A stretch of 64,000 bases of DNA from Lachnospiraceae bacterium (GTDB taxonomy: Bacteria; Bacillota; Clostridia; Lachnospirales; Lachnospiraceae). Below, one piece after another: positions 25,624-34,036 of the stretch (position 1 is its first letter; every line of letters begins with the position of its first letter). The stretch is taken from positions 1 through 64,000 of the forward strand of contig JAIKWF010000113.1 of NCBI GenBank assembly GCA_024685005.1, read 5' to 3'. The notes beneath the pieces were generated by a model that was given only the letters and a program-made list of their open reading frames with translations, was not told where the DNA came from and did no database searches. Both the position numbers and the translations under genes were made by a program.

Positions 25624-27114
25624 ATGGGAAAAATACTGAAAACGATTTTGGAAGATCTGGAATATGAACTGGTGCAGGGATCCCTTGACACAGAGGTGGA
25701 GGGCATTGTCTGTGACTCCCGCAAGGCGGGGAAGGGAAGCCTTTTTATCTGCGTTCCCGGTGCGGTCACCGACGGCCATAAATATGCACCGGATGTGGTG
25801 GAAAAAGGTGCCTCCGTTCTGGTAACGGAAAAAGATGTAAGAGATCTGCTTCCCGAGGACAAAAAAGAGGATGTTACCATCCTGCAGGTAAAGGATGCGC
25901 GCTATGCCATGGCATTTTTATCGGCGGCATGGTTTGATCATCCTGCGGACAAGATGAAGGTCATCGGTATCACCGGCACCAAGGGTAAGACCACCACCAC
26001 GTACATGGTGCGGTCCGTATTGGAAAGTGCCGACTACAAAACTGGACTGGTGGGAACCATTGAGATCATCATGGGAGATGAACACATCAGCGCGGAGCAC
26101 ACCACCCCCGAATCCTGCCTGCTGCAGGAGTATTTTGCAAAGATGGTGGAAAAGGGCTGTCAGTGTGTGGTAATGGAAGTTTCTTCCCAGGCTCTTATGC
26201 TCCACAGAACCCAGGGCTTTACCTTTGACTACGGTATCTTTACAAATCTTGAGCCGGATCATATCGGACCTGCGGAACATAAGGATTTTGATGATTATCT
26301 CCATTGCAAGAGCCTTCTGTTTCAGCAGTGCAAAACGGGAATCTTTAACTGCGACGACGAGCATTTTGAAAAGGTTAAAGAGGGAGCAACCTGTGACATC
26401 GTAACCTACGGTTTTTCCGAAAAGGCGGATTACCGGGCAGAGGATCTTTTCCTGATGGAGGGAGAGGGGCTTTTGGGCATTTCATTCCACGTAAGCGGAA
26501 AAGCGGACCTTTCCTTAAAGCTTCATGCGCCGGGAAGATTTTCGGTGTATAATGCCCTGTGTGCCATTACCATCTGCGATCAGTTTGGTATCGAAAAAGG
26601 GGTCATGGCAGAGGCCGTGGGACAGGCGAAGGTAAAGGGCAGGATCGAAATGATCCCTGTGAGCAAAGACTATACGCTGATGATCGACTACGCCCACAAT
26701 GCCATGTCCCTCGAAAGCCTGCTCCGGACCCTTCGGGAGTATAAGCCGGGCAGACTGGTATGCCTCTTCGGATGCGGCGGAGACAGATCGAAGCTTCGCA
26801 GATTTGAAATGGGAGAGGTTAGCGGAAAGCTTGCGGACCTGACGGTGATCACATCGGATAACCCCAGAACAGAAGATCCCCAGGCCATCATCGACGATAT
26901 CAAAACGGGAATCGGAAAGACAGACGGTGAATATGTGGAGATCATCGACCGCAGGGAAGCCATTCGTTATGTCATTGACAACGCAAAACCCAGAGATCTG
27001 ATCGTACTGGCAGGCAAGGGCCATGAAGACTATCAGGAGATCAACGGTAAAAAATACCCCATGGACGAGCGGGATATCATCAGGGATATCATGAAGGATA
27101 AAGGAATGGCCTGA
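25624..27114 (+). CDS. murE: UDP-N-acetylmuramoyl-tripeptide synthetase (MurE)
   Basis: A 496-residue Mur ligase. The N-terminal uridine-binding domain contains CDSRKAGKGSLFIC, the ATP loop is GTKGKTT (118-124), and the C-terminal domain contains DNPR at residues 412-415 in TSDNPRTEDP. In MurE the DNPR signature marks enzymes that add meso-diaminopimelate to UDP-MurNAc-L-Ala-D-Glu, which implies DAP-type peptidoglycan. Full length for the family. It ends 6 bases before priA. Mur genes are usually in a division cluster, so a second MurE copy elsewhere is possible. Confidence 0.93.
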   Translation: MGKILKTILEDLEYELVQGSLDTEVEGIVCDSRKAGKGSLFICVPGAVTDGHKYAPDVVEKGASVLVTEKDVRDLLPEDKKEDVTILQVKDARYAMAFLSAAWFDHPADKMKVIGITGTKGKTTTTYMVRSVLESADYKTGLVGTIEIIMGDEHISAEHTTPESCLLQEYFAKMVEKGCQCVVMEVSSQALMLHRTQGFTFDYGIFTNLEPDHIGPAEHKDFDDYLHCKSLLFQQCKTGIFNCDDEHFEKVKEGATCDIVTYGFSEKADYRAEDLFLMEGEGLLGISFHVSGKADLSLKLHAPGRFSVYNALCAITICDQFGIEKGVMAEAVGQAKVKGRIEMIPVSKDYTLMIDYAHNAMSLESLLRTLREYKPGRLVCLFGCGGDRSKLRRFEMGEVSGKLADLTVITSDNPRTEDPQAIIDDIKTGIGKTDGEYVEIIDRREAIRYVIDNAKPRDLIVLAGKGHEDYQEINGKKYPMDERDIIRDIMKDKGMA

Positions 27115-27120
27115 CCGGAT

Positions 27121-29373
27121 ATGGAGAAACAACAGGAAAACAGATATGCACAGGTGATCATAGATATTTCCCATGAAAGCGTGGATCGGATGTTTACCTA
27201 CAAAGTCCCGGATGCGCTTTTGGGGCAGCTGTCCGTGGGAGACTGTGTCAGTGTGCCCTTCGGAAAAGGGAATACTCTGCGAAGCGCCTATATAACGGGC
27301 TTTAGTGATACCGTAGAGTTCGATCCGGCAAAGATTAAACAGATCAGCGGCCGGGGAGAGAACCTGCTTCCTGCCCGGGCCAGAAATATCGCATTGGCCG
27401 CATGGATGAAGGAGCGGTACGGATCCACCATGATCATGGCCCTTGGAACCGTACTTACGGTGAAGAAAAAAGTAAAGCCCGTGATCTATAAAGAAGTCAG
27501 CCTTCTGGTTTCCGAAGAGGAGGCGGCAGCCTTAAAGCGGGAGGCTTTTTTAAAGCACCAGAGTGCAAAGGTAAGACTGTTTGGAGCGCTGATGGGTACG
27601 AAAAGCGTATCCTACCGGACTCTGACAGGAGAGCTTTCTGTATCCCCGGCTACCATAAAAAGCCTGGAAAAACAAGGAATCCTGAAAATTGAAAGCTTTG
27701 AAAATTATCGAAATCCCATCCGTTTTTCGGACAGCGGGAGAGAAAAAAAGGAGCTGACCCTCCGGCAAAGACAGATCGCGGACGATTATCTGCGCCGCTA
27801 TGATCAGGGAGAGCGGAAAACGGCCCTCCTTTTTGGCATCACCGGCAGCGGCAAGACAGAAGTATATATGGAGATCATTGACGGGATCCTGCGCCGGGGA
27901 AAACAGGTGATCGTCCTGATCCCGGAGATCGCGCTGACCCATCAGACCGTCAGAAGATTTTACAGAAGATTCGGAGATGTGATCGCCATTATGAACTCCC
28001 GGCTTTCCGCAGGGGAAAAATACGATCAGCTGCAGCGGGTGGAAAAGGGCGAAGTGCAGATCATGATCGGTCCGAGAAGCGCGGTTTTTACACCTTTTGA
28101 TAATCTGGGACTGATCCTCATCGATGAAGAGCATGAAAACGGCTATAAAAGTGAAACTATGCCCAGATTTCATGCAAGGGAAGTGGCGCAAAAGCTTTGC
28201 GAGCTCACGGGAGCAGGCCTGTTTTTGGGATCTGCCACCCCTTCTTTGGAAAGCTATTACAGAGCAAAAAACGGGGAATATACCCTTTATGAATTAAAAG
28301 AGCGTATCGGAGAGGCAAAGCTTCCGGAGGTTTCCGTGGTAGACCTTCGAAAAGAGTTAGCGGCAGGAAACTTTTCCATGTTTTCCGCAAGGCTAAGGGA
28401 TGCCATGGAGCGGCGTCTTGCAAGAGGCGAGCAGATTATGTTATTCTTGAACCGCCGCGGTATGGCAGGTTTTTTGTCCTGCAAAAGCTGCGGAGAGGTG
28501 ATAAAGTGCCCCAACTGCGATGTATCCCTGTCGGATCATAAGACAAAGATGATCTGTCATTACTGCGGATATGAAGCGAAAAAGCCCAGGCTCTGCCCCT
28601 CCTGCGGTTCCCATTATCTTTACGGATTTAAGGCGGGGACCCAGCAGGTAGAAGAAGAGCTTTTGAAGATGTATCCCCGGGCCAGGGTGCTCCGTATGGA
28701 TGCGGACACCACGGCAAAAAAGGAGGACTATGATAAGATCCTGACGTCTTTTCGTGACCGGGAAGCGGATATTTTAGTGGGAACCCAGATGATCGTCAAG
28801 GGACATGATTTCCCTTATGTGACGCTGGTGGGCGTGCTGGCAGCGGACCTTTCCCTGTTTGATTCGGACTATACCGCTTCGGAGAGAACCTTTCAGCTTC
28901 TGACCCAGGCAGTGGGCCGATCCGGCAGGGCTCAGAGGCCGGGTGAAGCATTGATCCAGACCTACAGGCCGGATCATTTTGCGGTGATGATGGCGGCAAA
29001 GCAGGATTATGAAGGCTTTTATGAAGAAGAGATCGCAGACAGGCAGCTGTGCGGCTTTCCGCCGGTAACACACCTTTTGGCAGTACTGATGACAGGAGAG
29101 GACGAAGAAAAGCTTAAGTCCTTTGCCTCCTGGCTTGTAAGCGGTCTGCCGGGTATGTTTGAAGAAAAAAACAGGCCCCTGATGCTGGGCCCTGCCCCTG
29201 CCTCCATCGGCAGGATCAGGAACCGGTACAGACAGGTGGTTTATATAAAAAGTAACAGGCAGGAAGATCTGATCAGGGCAAAGGACCTTTTGGAAGAAAA
29301 GGTGGCAAGGATCAAAAAGGCGGCAGAGCCTTTTATGATCTACTTTGATTTTGATCCCATGAACGGCTATTAA
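27121..29373 (+). CDS. priA: Primosomal protein N' (replication restart helicase PriA)
   Basis: A 750-residue superfamily 2 helicase that recognises stalled or repaired forks and reloads the replisome. It has the N-terminal 3'-DNA-binding domain, Walker A GITGSGKT (239-246), DEEH Walker B box (LILIDEEHENGYKSE), a zinc-binding module with four CxxC pairs (CKSCGEVIKCPNC ... CHYCGY ... CPSCG) inserted between helicase lobes, and motif VI QAVGRSGRA. It sits in the conserved order priA-def-fmt-rsmB. Confidence 0.97.
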   Translation: MEKQQENRYAQVIIDISHESVDRMFTYKVPDALLGQLSVGDCVSVPFGKGNTLRSAYITGFSDTVEFDPAKIKQISGRGENLLPARARNIALAAWMKERYGSTMIMALGTVLTVKKKVKPVIYKEVSLLVSEEEAAALKREAFLKHQSAKVRLFGALMGTKSVSYRTLTGELSVSPATIKSLEKQGILKIESFENYRNPIRFSDSGREKKELTLRQRQIADDYLRRYDQGERKTALLFGITGSGKTEVYMEIIDGILRRGKQVIVLIPEIALTHQTVRRFYRRFGDVIAIMNSRLSAGEKYDQLQRVEKGEVQIMIGPRSAVFTPFDNLGLILIDEEHENGYKSETMPRFHAREVAQKLCELTGAGLFLGSATPSLESYYRAKNGEYTLYELKERIGEAKLPEVSVVDLRKELAAGNFSMFSARLRDAMERRLARGEQIMLFLNRRGMAGFLSCKSCGEVIKCPNCDVSLSDHKTKMICHYCGYEAKKPRLCPSCGSHYLYGFKAGTQQVEEELLKMYPRARVLRMDADTTAKKEDYDKILTSFRDREADILVGTQMIVKGHDFPYVTLVGVLAADLSLFDSDYTASERTFQLLTQAVGRSGRAQRPGEALIQTYRPDHFAVMMAAKQDYEGFYEEEIADRQLCGFPPVTHLLAVLMTGEDEEKLKSFASWLVSGLPGMFEEKNRPLMLGPAPASIGRIRNRYRQVVYIKSNRQEDLIRAKDLLEEKVARIKKAAEPFMIYFDFDPMNGY

Positions 29374-29384
29374 GGGAGGAGAAT

Positions 29385-29918
29385 ATGGCAATCAGAACCA
29401 TCAGAGAGATCGGAGATCCGATCCTTGAAAAAAACTGTAAGGAAGTAAAGGAAGTAACACCCCGCATCAGGGAGCTCATCGACGATATGCTGGATACCAT
29501 GTATGATGCAAGCGGCGTGGGTCTGGCAGCGCCCCAGGTGGGAATCTTAAAGCGGATCGTGGTCATTGACTGCAGTCCGGAACAGGACCAGCCCATTGTG
29601 CTCATCAATCCGGTACTTGTGGAGACCTCCGGCGAGCAGACGGGACAGGAAGGCTGTCTTTCCGTTCCCGGAAAAACCGGCATCGTCACCAGACCTTCCT
29701 ATGCGAAAGCAAGAGGATTCAACGAAGAGATGGAAGAAATAGAAGTGGAAGGAGAAGACCTTCTTGCCCGTGCCATCTGCCATGAGCTGGATCATCTTGA
29801 CGGCCATCTGTATACCGAAAAGGTGGAAGGAGAGCTGATGGATCTTTCCCAGCTGGAAGAGATCGACGACGATGAAGAATACGACGAGGAAGAGTTTGAT
29901 GGGGAAGAAGAATCCTGA
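29385..29918 (+). CDS. def: Peptide deformylase
   Basis: A 177-residue metalloenzyme that removes the formyl group from new proteins. All three motifs are present: GVGLAAPQVG (44-53), EGCLSVPG with metal ligand C91, and HELDH (H133, E134, H137). The last 20 residues form a very acidic tail rich in Asp/Glu that is not part of the fold. Ribosome binding site GGGAGGAG. It lies between priA and fmt. Confidence 0.97.
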   Translation: MAIRTIREIGDPILEKNCKEVKEVTPRIRELIDDMLDTMYDASGVGLAAPQVGILKRIVVIDCSPEQDQPIVLINPVLVETSGEQTGQEGCLSVPGKTGIVTRPSYAKARGFNEEMEEIEVEGEDLLARAICHELDHLDGHLYTEKVEGELMDLSQLEEIDDDEEYDEEEFDGEEES

Positions 29919-29935
29919 AAAGAGGAGAACTTAAG

Positions 29936-30880
29936 ATGAAGATAGTATTTATGGGAACCCCGGATTTTGCGGCGGTCTGCCTGGAAGCACTTTATGAAGC
30001 AGGGCACGAGATCACATGCGTTGTAACCCAGCCGGACCGGCCCAAGGGCAGAAAAAAAGAGCTTTGTCCCTCGCCGGTAAAGGAGTGCGCCCTTAAAAGA
30101 GGCACGCCGCTTTTGCAGCCGGAAAAGATCCGGCAGCCTGAGCAGATTCAGGCGCTGAAAGCTTATGAAGCAGATCTGTTTGTGGTTGCGGCTTTCGGAC
30201 AGATCCTGCCCCGGGAGATATTGGACATGCCGCGTCTCGGATGTATCAACGTTCATGCTTCGCTCCTGCCGAAATACAGAGGAGCAGCGCCCATCCAGCA
30301 GGCAATTTTAGACGGCGAAAAGGAAACCGGCGTCACCATCATGCAGATGGCGGAAGGTTTGGATACGGGAGATATTCTCACAAAAAGAGTTTGTCCCATC
30401 AGTGAGGAAGATACCGGCGGCAGCCTGTTTGATAAGCTGGCAGATCTGGGAGCGGCTCTTTTAACAGAGACCATCCCTCTTTTAGAGGCAGGAAGCATCA
30501 CGCCCCAAAAGCAGGATGACAGCCTGGCTTCTTATGTGAAAATGTTGAAAAAAGAAGACGGACTGGTGGATTTTTCCAAGGATGCAGAGGTACTGTTTAA
30601 TCAGATCAGAGCGCTTCAGCCCTGGCCCGGTGCATTTTTACAGCGAAAAGGAAAAAAGATCGGGCTTTTGGCATCCCGGGTGATTGACGGAGAGCGCCAG
30701 GCCAAAGAGGCAGAAGCAGGGAGTGTCATCTCATCCGGAAAAGAAGGCATCGATATCCAGTGCGGCAAAGGTATTTTGCGCATCACCATGCTGAAGCCGG
30801 AAGGAAAGAAAGCCATGTCTGCGGGAGATTACCTGTTAGGACACAAGCTGGAAAAAGGAGAATGTTTTGCCGCAGAATAA
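29936..30880 (+). CDS. fmt: Methionyl-tRNA formyltransferase
   Basis: A 314-residue enzyme that formylates initiator Met-tRNA with 10-formyltetrahydrofolate. The N-terminal hydrolase fold begins IVFMGTPDFAAVCLEAL, the folate site signature is HASLLPKYRGAAPIQQAI with the catalytic histidine, and an OB-like C-terminal domain follows (about 210-310, including LQPWPGAFL). Full length. It overlaps rsmB by 14 bases. Confidence 0.97.
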   Translation: MKIVFMGTPDFAAVCLEALYEAGHEITCVVTQPDRPKGRKKELCPSPVKECALKRGTPLLQPEKIRQPEQIQALKAYEADLFVVAAFGQILPREILDMPRLGCINVHASLLPKYRGAAPIQQAILDGEKETGVTIMQMAEGLDTGDILTKRVCPISEEDTGGSLFDKLADLGAALLTETIPLLEAGSITPQKQDDSLASYVKMLKKEDGLVDFSKDAEVLFNQIRALQPWPGAFLQRKGKKIGLLASRVIDGERQAKEAEAGSVISSGKEGIDIQCGKGILRITMLKPEGKKAMSAGDYLLGHKLEKGECFAAE

Positions 30881-32210
30881 AGAAACAGTCAGTCAAAGAG
30901 AGATCATATTGGAAGCGCTGATCCGCATCCATGAAGAGGGGGCATTTTCTCATGTTGTGATAGCCGCCCTGATGGAAAAGTATGCTTTTTTGCCGGACGA
31001 ACAGCGCTTCTTTATCCGTTACGTCATCTCGGAAACCGTAAGAAACCGGATCTATCTGGATTATATGATCGATGCGCTTTCCAAGACGAAGGTTGCGAAA
31101 ATGAAACCGCTGATCCGCAATCTTTTGCGCATGAGTGCCTGTCAGATCCTGCTGATGGAGCAGATCCCCGCATCCGCGGCGGTGAATGAAGCAGTGAAGC
31201 TGGCCAAAAAGAGAGGCTTTTCTTCTCTGTCCGGCTTTGTCAACGGCGTGCTCCGCAATCTGGACAGGAAGAAGGATTCGATCCTGTTGCCGGATCCGGA
31301 AAAGGACCGGATGGCTTATTACAGCGTAAAATATTCCCTGCCTGTTTTTGTGGTGGAAAAGATCCTCTCTTCCCTGCCGGAAGAGGAAAAAGAGCAGGCG
31401 GACATTGTACTTGCGGCCCTTCATGAAAAAAGGCCCCTTTGCATGCGCCTTTCCTACAGCCTCAGCGAAGAAGAAAAACAGCGCTGCCTGAAGGAACTGG
31501 AAGAAGCGGACATCAGGGCAACCGGGTCAGAAATGTTAGCATATGCTTACTATTTGGAAGGGGTCAGCGGCATAGAAAACCTGCCGGGATTTAAGCGGGG
31601 CAATTTTTATCTGCAGGATATCGGCTCCATGATGGTGGTCTGTCAGGCAGATCTTAAAAAGGGAGATAAGGTACTGGATCTTTGCGGTGCCCCCGGTGGA
31701 AAGGCCCTGCAGGCGGCAGACAGATTAAATGCCCTGGGGGGCGGATCCGTGGAAGTGCGGGACGTATCAGAGGCCAAGGTCGAAAAGATCAGGGAGAATA
31801 TCCGAAAAAGCGGCCTTACCAATATTGAGGCCCGGGTGTTTGATGCAACAAAAAAGGACGATACACGGATCGGGCAGGCAGATGTGGTCATTGCCGATGT
31901 TCCCTGCAGCGGTCTGGGCGTTTTGGGAAGAAAACCGGATATCGCACTGCGCCTTAAGCCGGAGGATTTTTTATCCCTGCAGGCACTGCAGCGAAGGATC
32001 CTTTCCGCCTCCTTTGATTATGTAAAACCCGGCGGCACACTTTTGTATTCCACCTGTACCGTTACCCGGGAAGAAAATGAAGACAACAGGGAATGGATCC
32101 TCCAAAACCTTCCCTTCAGCCTGGAAAAAGAGCTGCGCCTCAGCCCCGGGATCACCGAAAGCGACGGCTTTTACATGGCAGTATTTAAAAGAAACGAGCA
32201 GGAAGCGTAA
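30867..32210 (+). CDS. rsmB: 16S rRNA (cytosine-967-C5)-methyltransferase RsmB
   Basis: A 447-residue protein with an N-terminal NusB-like RNA-binding domain (about 1-140) and a C-terminal Rossmann methyltransferase domain: VLDLCGAPGGKALQAA binds SAM, DVPCSGLGVLGRKPD carries the catalytic cysteine of motif IV, and YSTCTVTREENE the second conserved cysteine. The start is TTG at 30867 with AAGGAG at 30855-30860, inside the end of fmt. The C-terminus is typical in length. Confidence 0.95.
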   Translation: MPQNKETVSQREIILEALIRIHEEGAFSHVVIAALMEKYAFLPDEQRFFIRYVISETVRNRIYLDYMIDALSKTKVAKMKPLIRNLLRMSACQILLMEQIPASAAVNEAVKLAKKRGFSSLSGFVNGVLRNLDRKKDSILLPDPEKDRMAYYSVKYSLPVFVVEKILSSLPEEEKEQADIVLAALHEKRPLCMRLSYSLSEEEKQRCLKELEEADIRATGSEMLAYAYYLEGVSGIENLPGFKRGNFYLQDIGSMMVVCQADLKKGDKVLDLCGAPGGKALQAADRLNALGGGSVEVRDVSEAKVEKIRENIRKSGLTNIEARVFDATKKDDTRIGQADVVIADVPCSGLGVLGRKPDIALRLKPEDFLSLQALQRRILSASFDYVKPGGTLLYSTCTVTREENEDNREWILQNLPFSLEKELRLSPGITESDGFYMAVFKRNEQEA

Positions 32211-32218
32211 AAAGAGCC

Positions 32219-33265
32219 ATGATCGATATCAAATCCATGCCCTATGAACAATTAAAAGAATACTGCATTTCCTTAGGCCAGAAGGGCTTTCGGGCGGACC
32301 AGCTCTACGACTGGATGCATGTGAAGCTGGCGGAGAGCTTTGACAGTATGACCAATCTGCCGGCAGCCTTTCGGGAAAGCCTTTCACAGCTTTGCGACTA
32401 TACCTGTCTTACCATGGAAAAAAGGCAGATCTCTGCCATTGACGGCACCCAGAAATACCTCTTTTCCCTTCAGGACGGACAGATGATCGAAAGCGTGCTG
32501 ATGCCCTACCACCACGGCAACAGTGTTTGTATCTCATCCCAGGCGGGATGCCGCATGGGGTGCCGTTTTTGTGCCTCCACCATAGGGGGGCTGGTAAGGA
32601 ATCTGACCCCCGGGGAAATGCTGGACCAGATCTATGCCATCACCAGGATCACGGGACAAAGAGTCAGCAACGTGGTGGTCATGGGAACGGGAGAACCCCT
32701 GGACAATTACGAGAATCTTCTTATTTTTATCAAAATGCTGACGGATGAACACGGGCTTCACATCAGCCAGCGGAATCTGACGGTGTCCACCTGCGGCCTG
32801 GCAGAAAAGATCCTGGCCCTGGCAGAGCACAGGTTCCAGATCACCCTGGCCCTGTCCCTGCATGCGGCTACGGATGAAAAAAGAAAGCAGATCATGCCGG
32901 TGGCCAATAAATACAGTATCGATACCCTGATGGATGCGGTTTCGGAGTATCACGAGAAAACCGGCCGTCGTATCACCTTCGAATATTCCCTGATCGCAGG
33001 AGTGAACGATACGGACGAGGATGCAAGGCTTTTGACGGCGCTGGCCAAGAAAACCGGGGCCCATGTAAATCTGATCCCCGTAAATCCCGTGACAGAGACG
33101 GGTTTTTTGCCACCGAATAAGCAGGAAGCGGATGTTTTTAAATTAAAACTTGAAAAAAATCATATAAATGTTACTATTAGAAGGAGTATGGGTCGGGATA
33201 TCGACGGTGCCTGCGGGCAGCTTCGAAGGAAAGAAACAGCGAATCCGGCCCGGCGTTCCATTTAG
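32219..33265 (+). CDS. rlmN: 23S rRNA (adenine-2503-C2) / tRNA methyltransferase RlmN
   Basis: A 348-residue radical SAM enzyme. The 4Fe-4S motif is C111-x3-C115-x2-C118 (CRMGCRFC); other family blocks are NVVVMGTGEPLDNY, LSLHAA and the C-terminal RRSMGRDIDGACGQL, whose cysteine is the methyl-carrying or resolving residue. It methylates A2503 of 23S rRNA, and in E. coli also A37 of some tRNAs. It continues the priA-to-prkC housekeeping run. Confidence 0.96.
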   Translation: MIDIKSMPYEQLKEYCISLGQKGFRADQLYDWMHVKLAESFDSMTNLPAAFRESLSQLCDYTCLTMEKRQISAIDGTQKYLFSLQDGQMIESVLMPYHHGNSVCISSQAGCRMGCRFCASTIGGLVRNLTPGEMLDQIYAITRITGQRVSNVVVMGTGEPLDNYENLLIFIKMLTDEHGLHISQRNLTVSTCGLAEKILALAEHRFQITLALSLHAATDEKRKQIMPVANKYSIDTLMDAVSEYHEKTGRRITFEYSLIAGVNDTDEDARLLTALAKKTGAHVNLIPVNPVTETGFLPPNKQEADVFKLKLEKNHINVTIRRSMGRDIDGACGQLRRKETANPARRSI

Positions 33266-33277
33266 GAGGAAACCTAG

Positions 33278-34036
33278 TTGCTGAAGTCATATTCCGTCAC
33301 GGATATCGGACGCAGGAGACAATTAAATCAGGACTTTGTTTATTCGTCATCAACGGCGGTAGGGAACATGCCCAACCTGTTTATCGTAGCAGACGGCATG
33401 GGAGGCCATAAGGCCGGAGACTATGCATCCAGGTATACGGTGGAAACCATCGAAAGAGAGATCAAAGCCTCCTTTGAAAAAAACCCTTCCATCATTATTA
33501 AAAAAGCCATTCAGACGGCGAATAAGGAAATCCGCCAGATCGCGGCGCAGGATCCCAATCTGCTGGGCATGGGTACCACGGTTGTGGTTGCCACTGTTAT
33601 CGGAAGATATCTCCAGGTGGCCAACGTGGGAGATTCCAGACTCTACGTGGCAAACAGACAGGAGATCCGGCAGATCACAAGAGACCATTCTCTGGTAGAA
33701 GAGATGATCCGCTTAGGAGGCCTGAAGCGGGAAGAAGCAAGGCTTCACCCGGACAAAAACATCATTACCAGGGCCATCGGAGCGACGGATACCGTGGAGG
33801 TTGACTTTTTTACGGTAGAACTGAATCCCACAGACAAGATCCTGATGTGCAGTGACGGCCTTACCAATATGGTAACGGATGAACAGATCCTGCAGATCTT
33901 AAATCAGTTTCCGGATGATAAGACATTAGTACAAACGGCGCAGGCACTGATCGATGCCGCCAATGAAAACGGCGGTAAAGACAATATCGGTGTCGTTTTA
34001 GTGCGTCCCTATTCAGATGAGGTGAGTAAATCATGA
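33278..34036 (+). CDS. prpC: PP2C-type Ser/Thr protein phosphatase (Stp1/PrpC)
   Basis: A 252-residue PPM-family phosphatase. Conserved metal-binding aspartates are seen in NQDFVY, VADGMGGHKAGD, CSDGLTNMV and GGKDNIGVVLV. It starts with TTG at 33278, supported by AGGAGGA at 33264-33270. It overlaps the PASTA kinase gene by 4 bases (ATGA). The pair controls cell wall and growth phosphorylation in Bacillota, the phosphatase reversing the kinase. Confidence 0.96.
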   Translation: MLKSYSVTDIGRRRQLNQDFVYSSSTAVGNMPNLFIVADGMGGHKAGDYASRYTVETIEREIKASFEKNPSIIIKKAIQTANKEIRQIAAQDPNLLGMGTTVVVATVIGRYLQVANVGDSRLYVANRQEIRQITRDHSLVEEMIRLGGLKREEARLHPDKNIITRAIGATDTVEVDFFTVELNPTDKILMCSDGLTNMVTDEQILQILNQFPDDKTLVQTAQALIDAANENGGKDNIGVVLVRPYSDEVSKS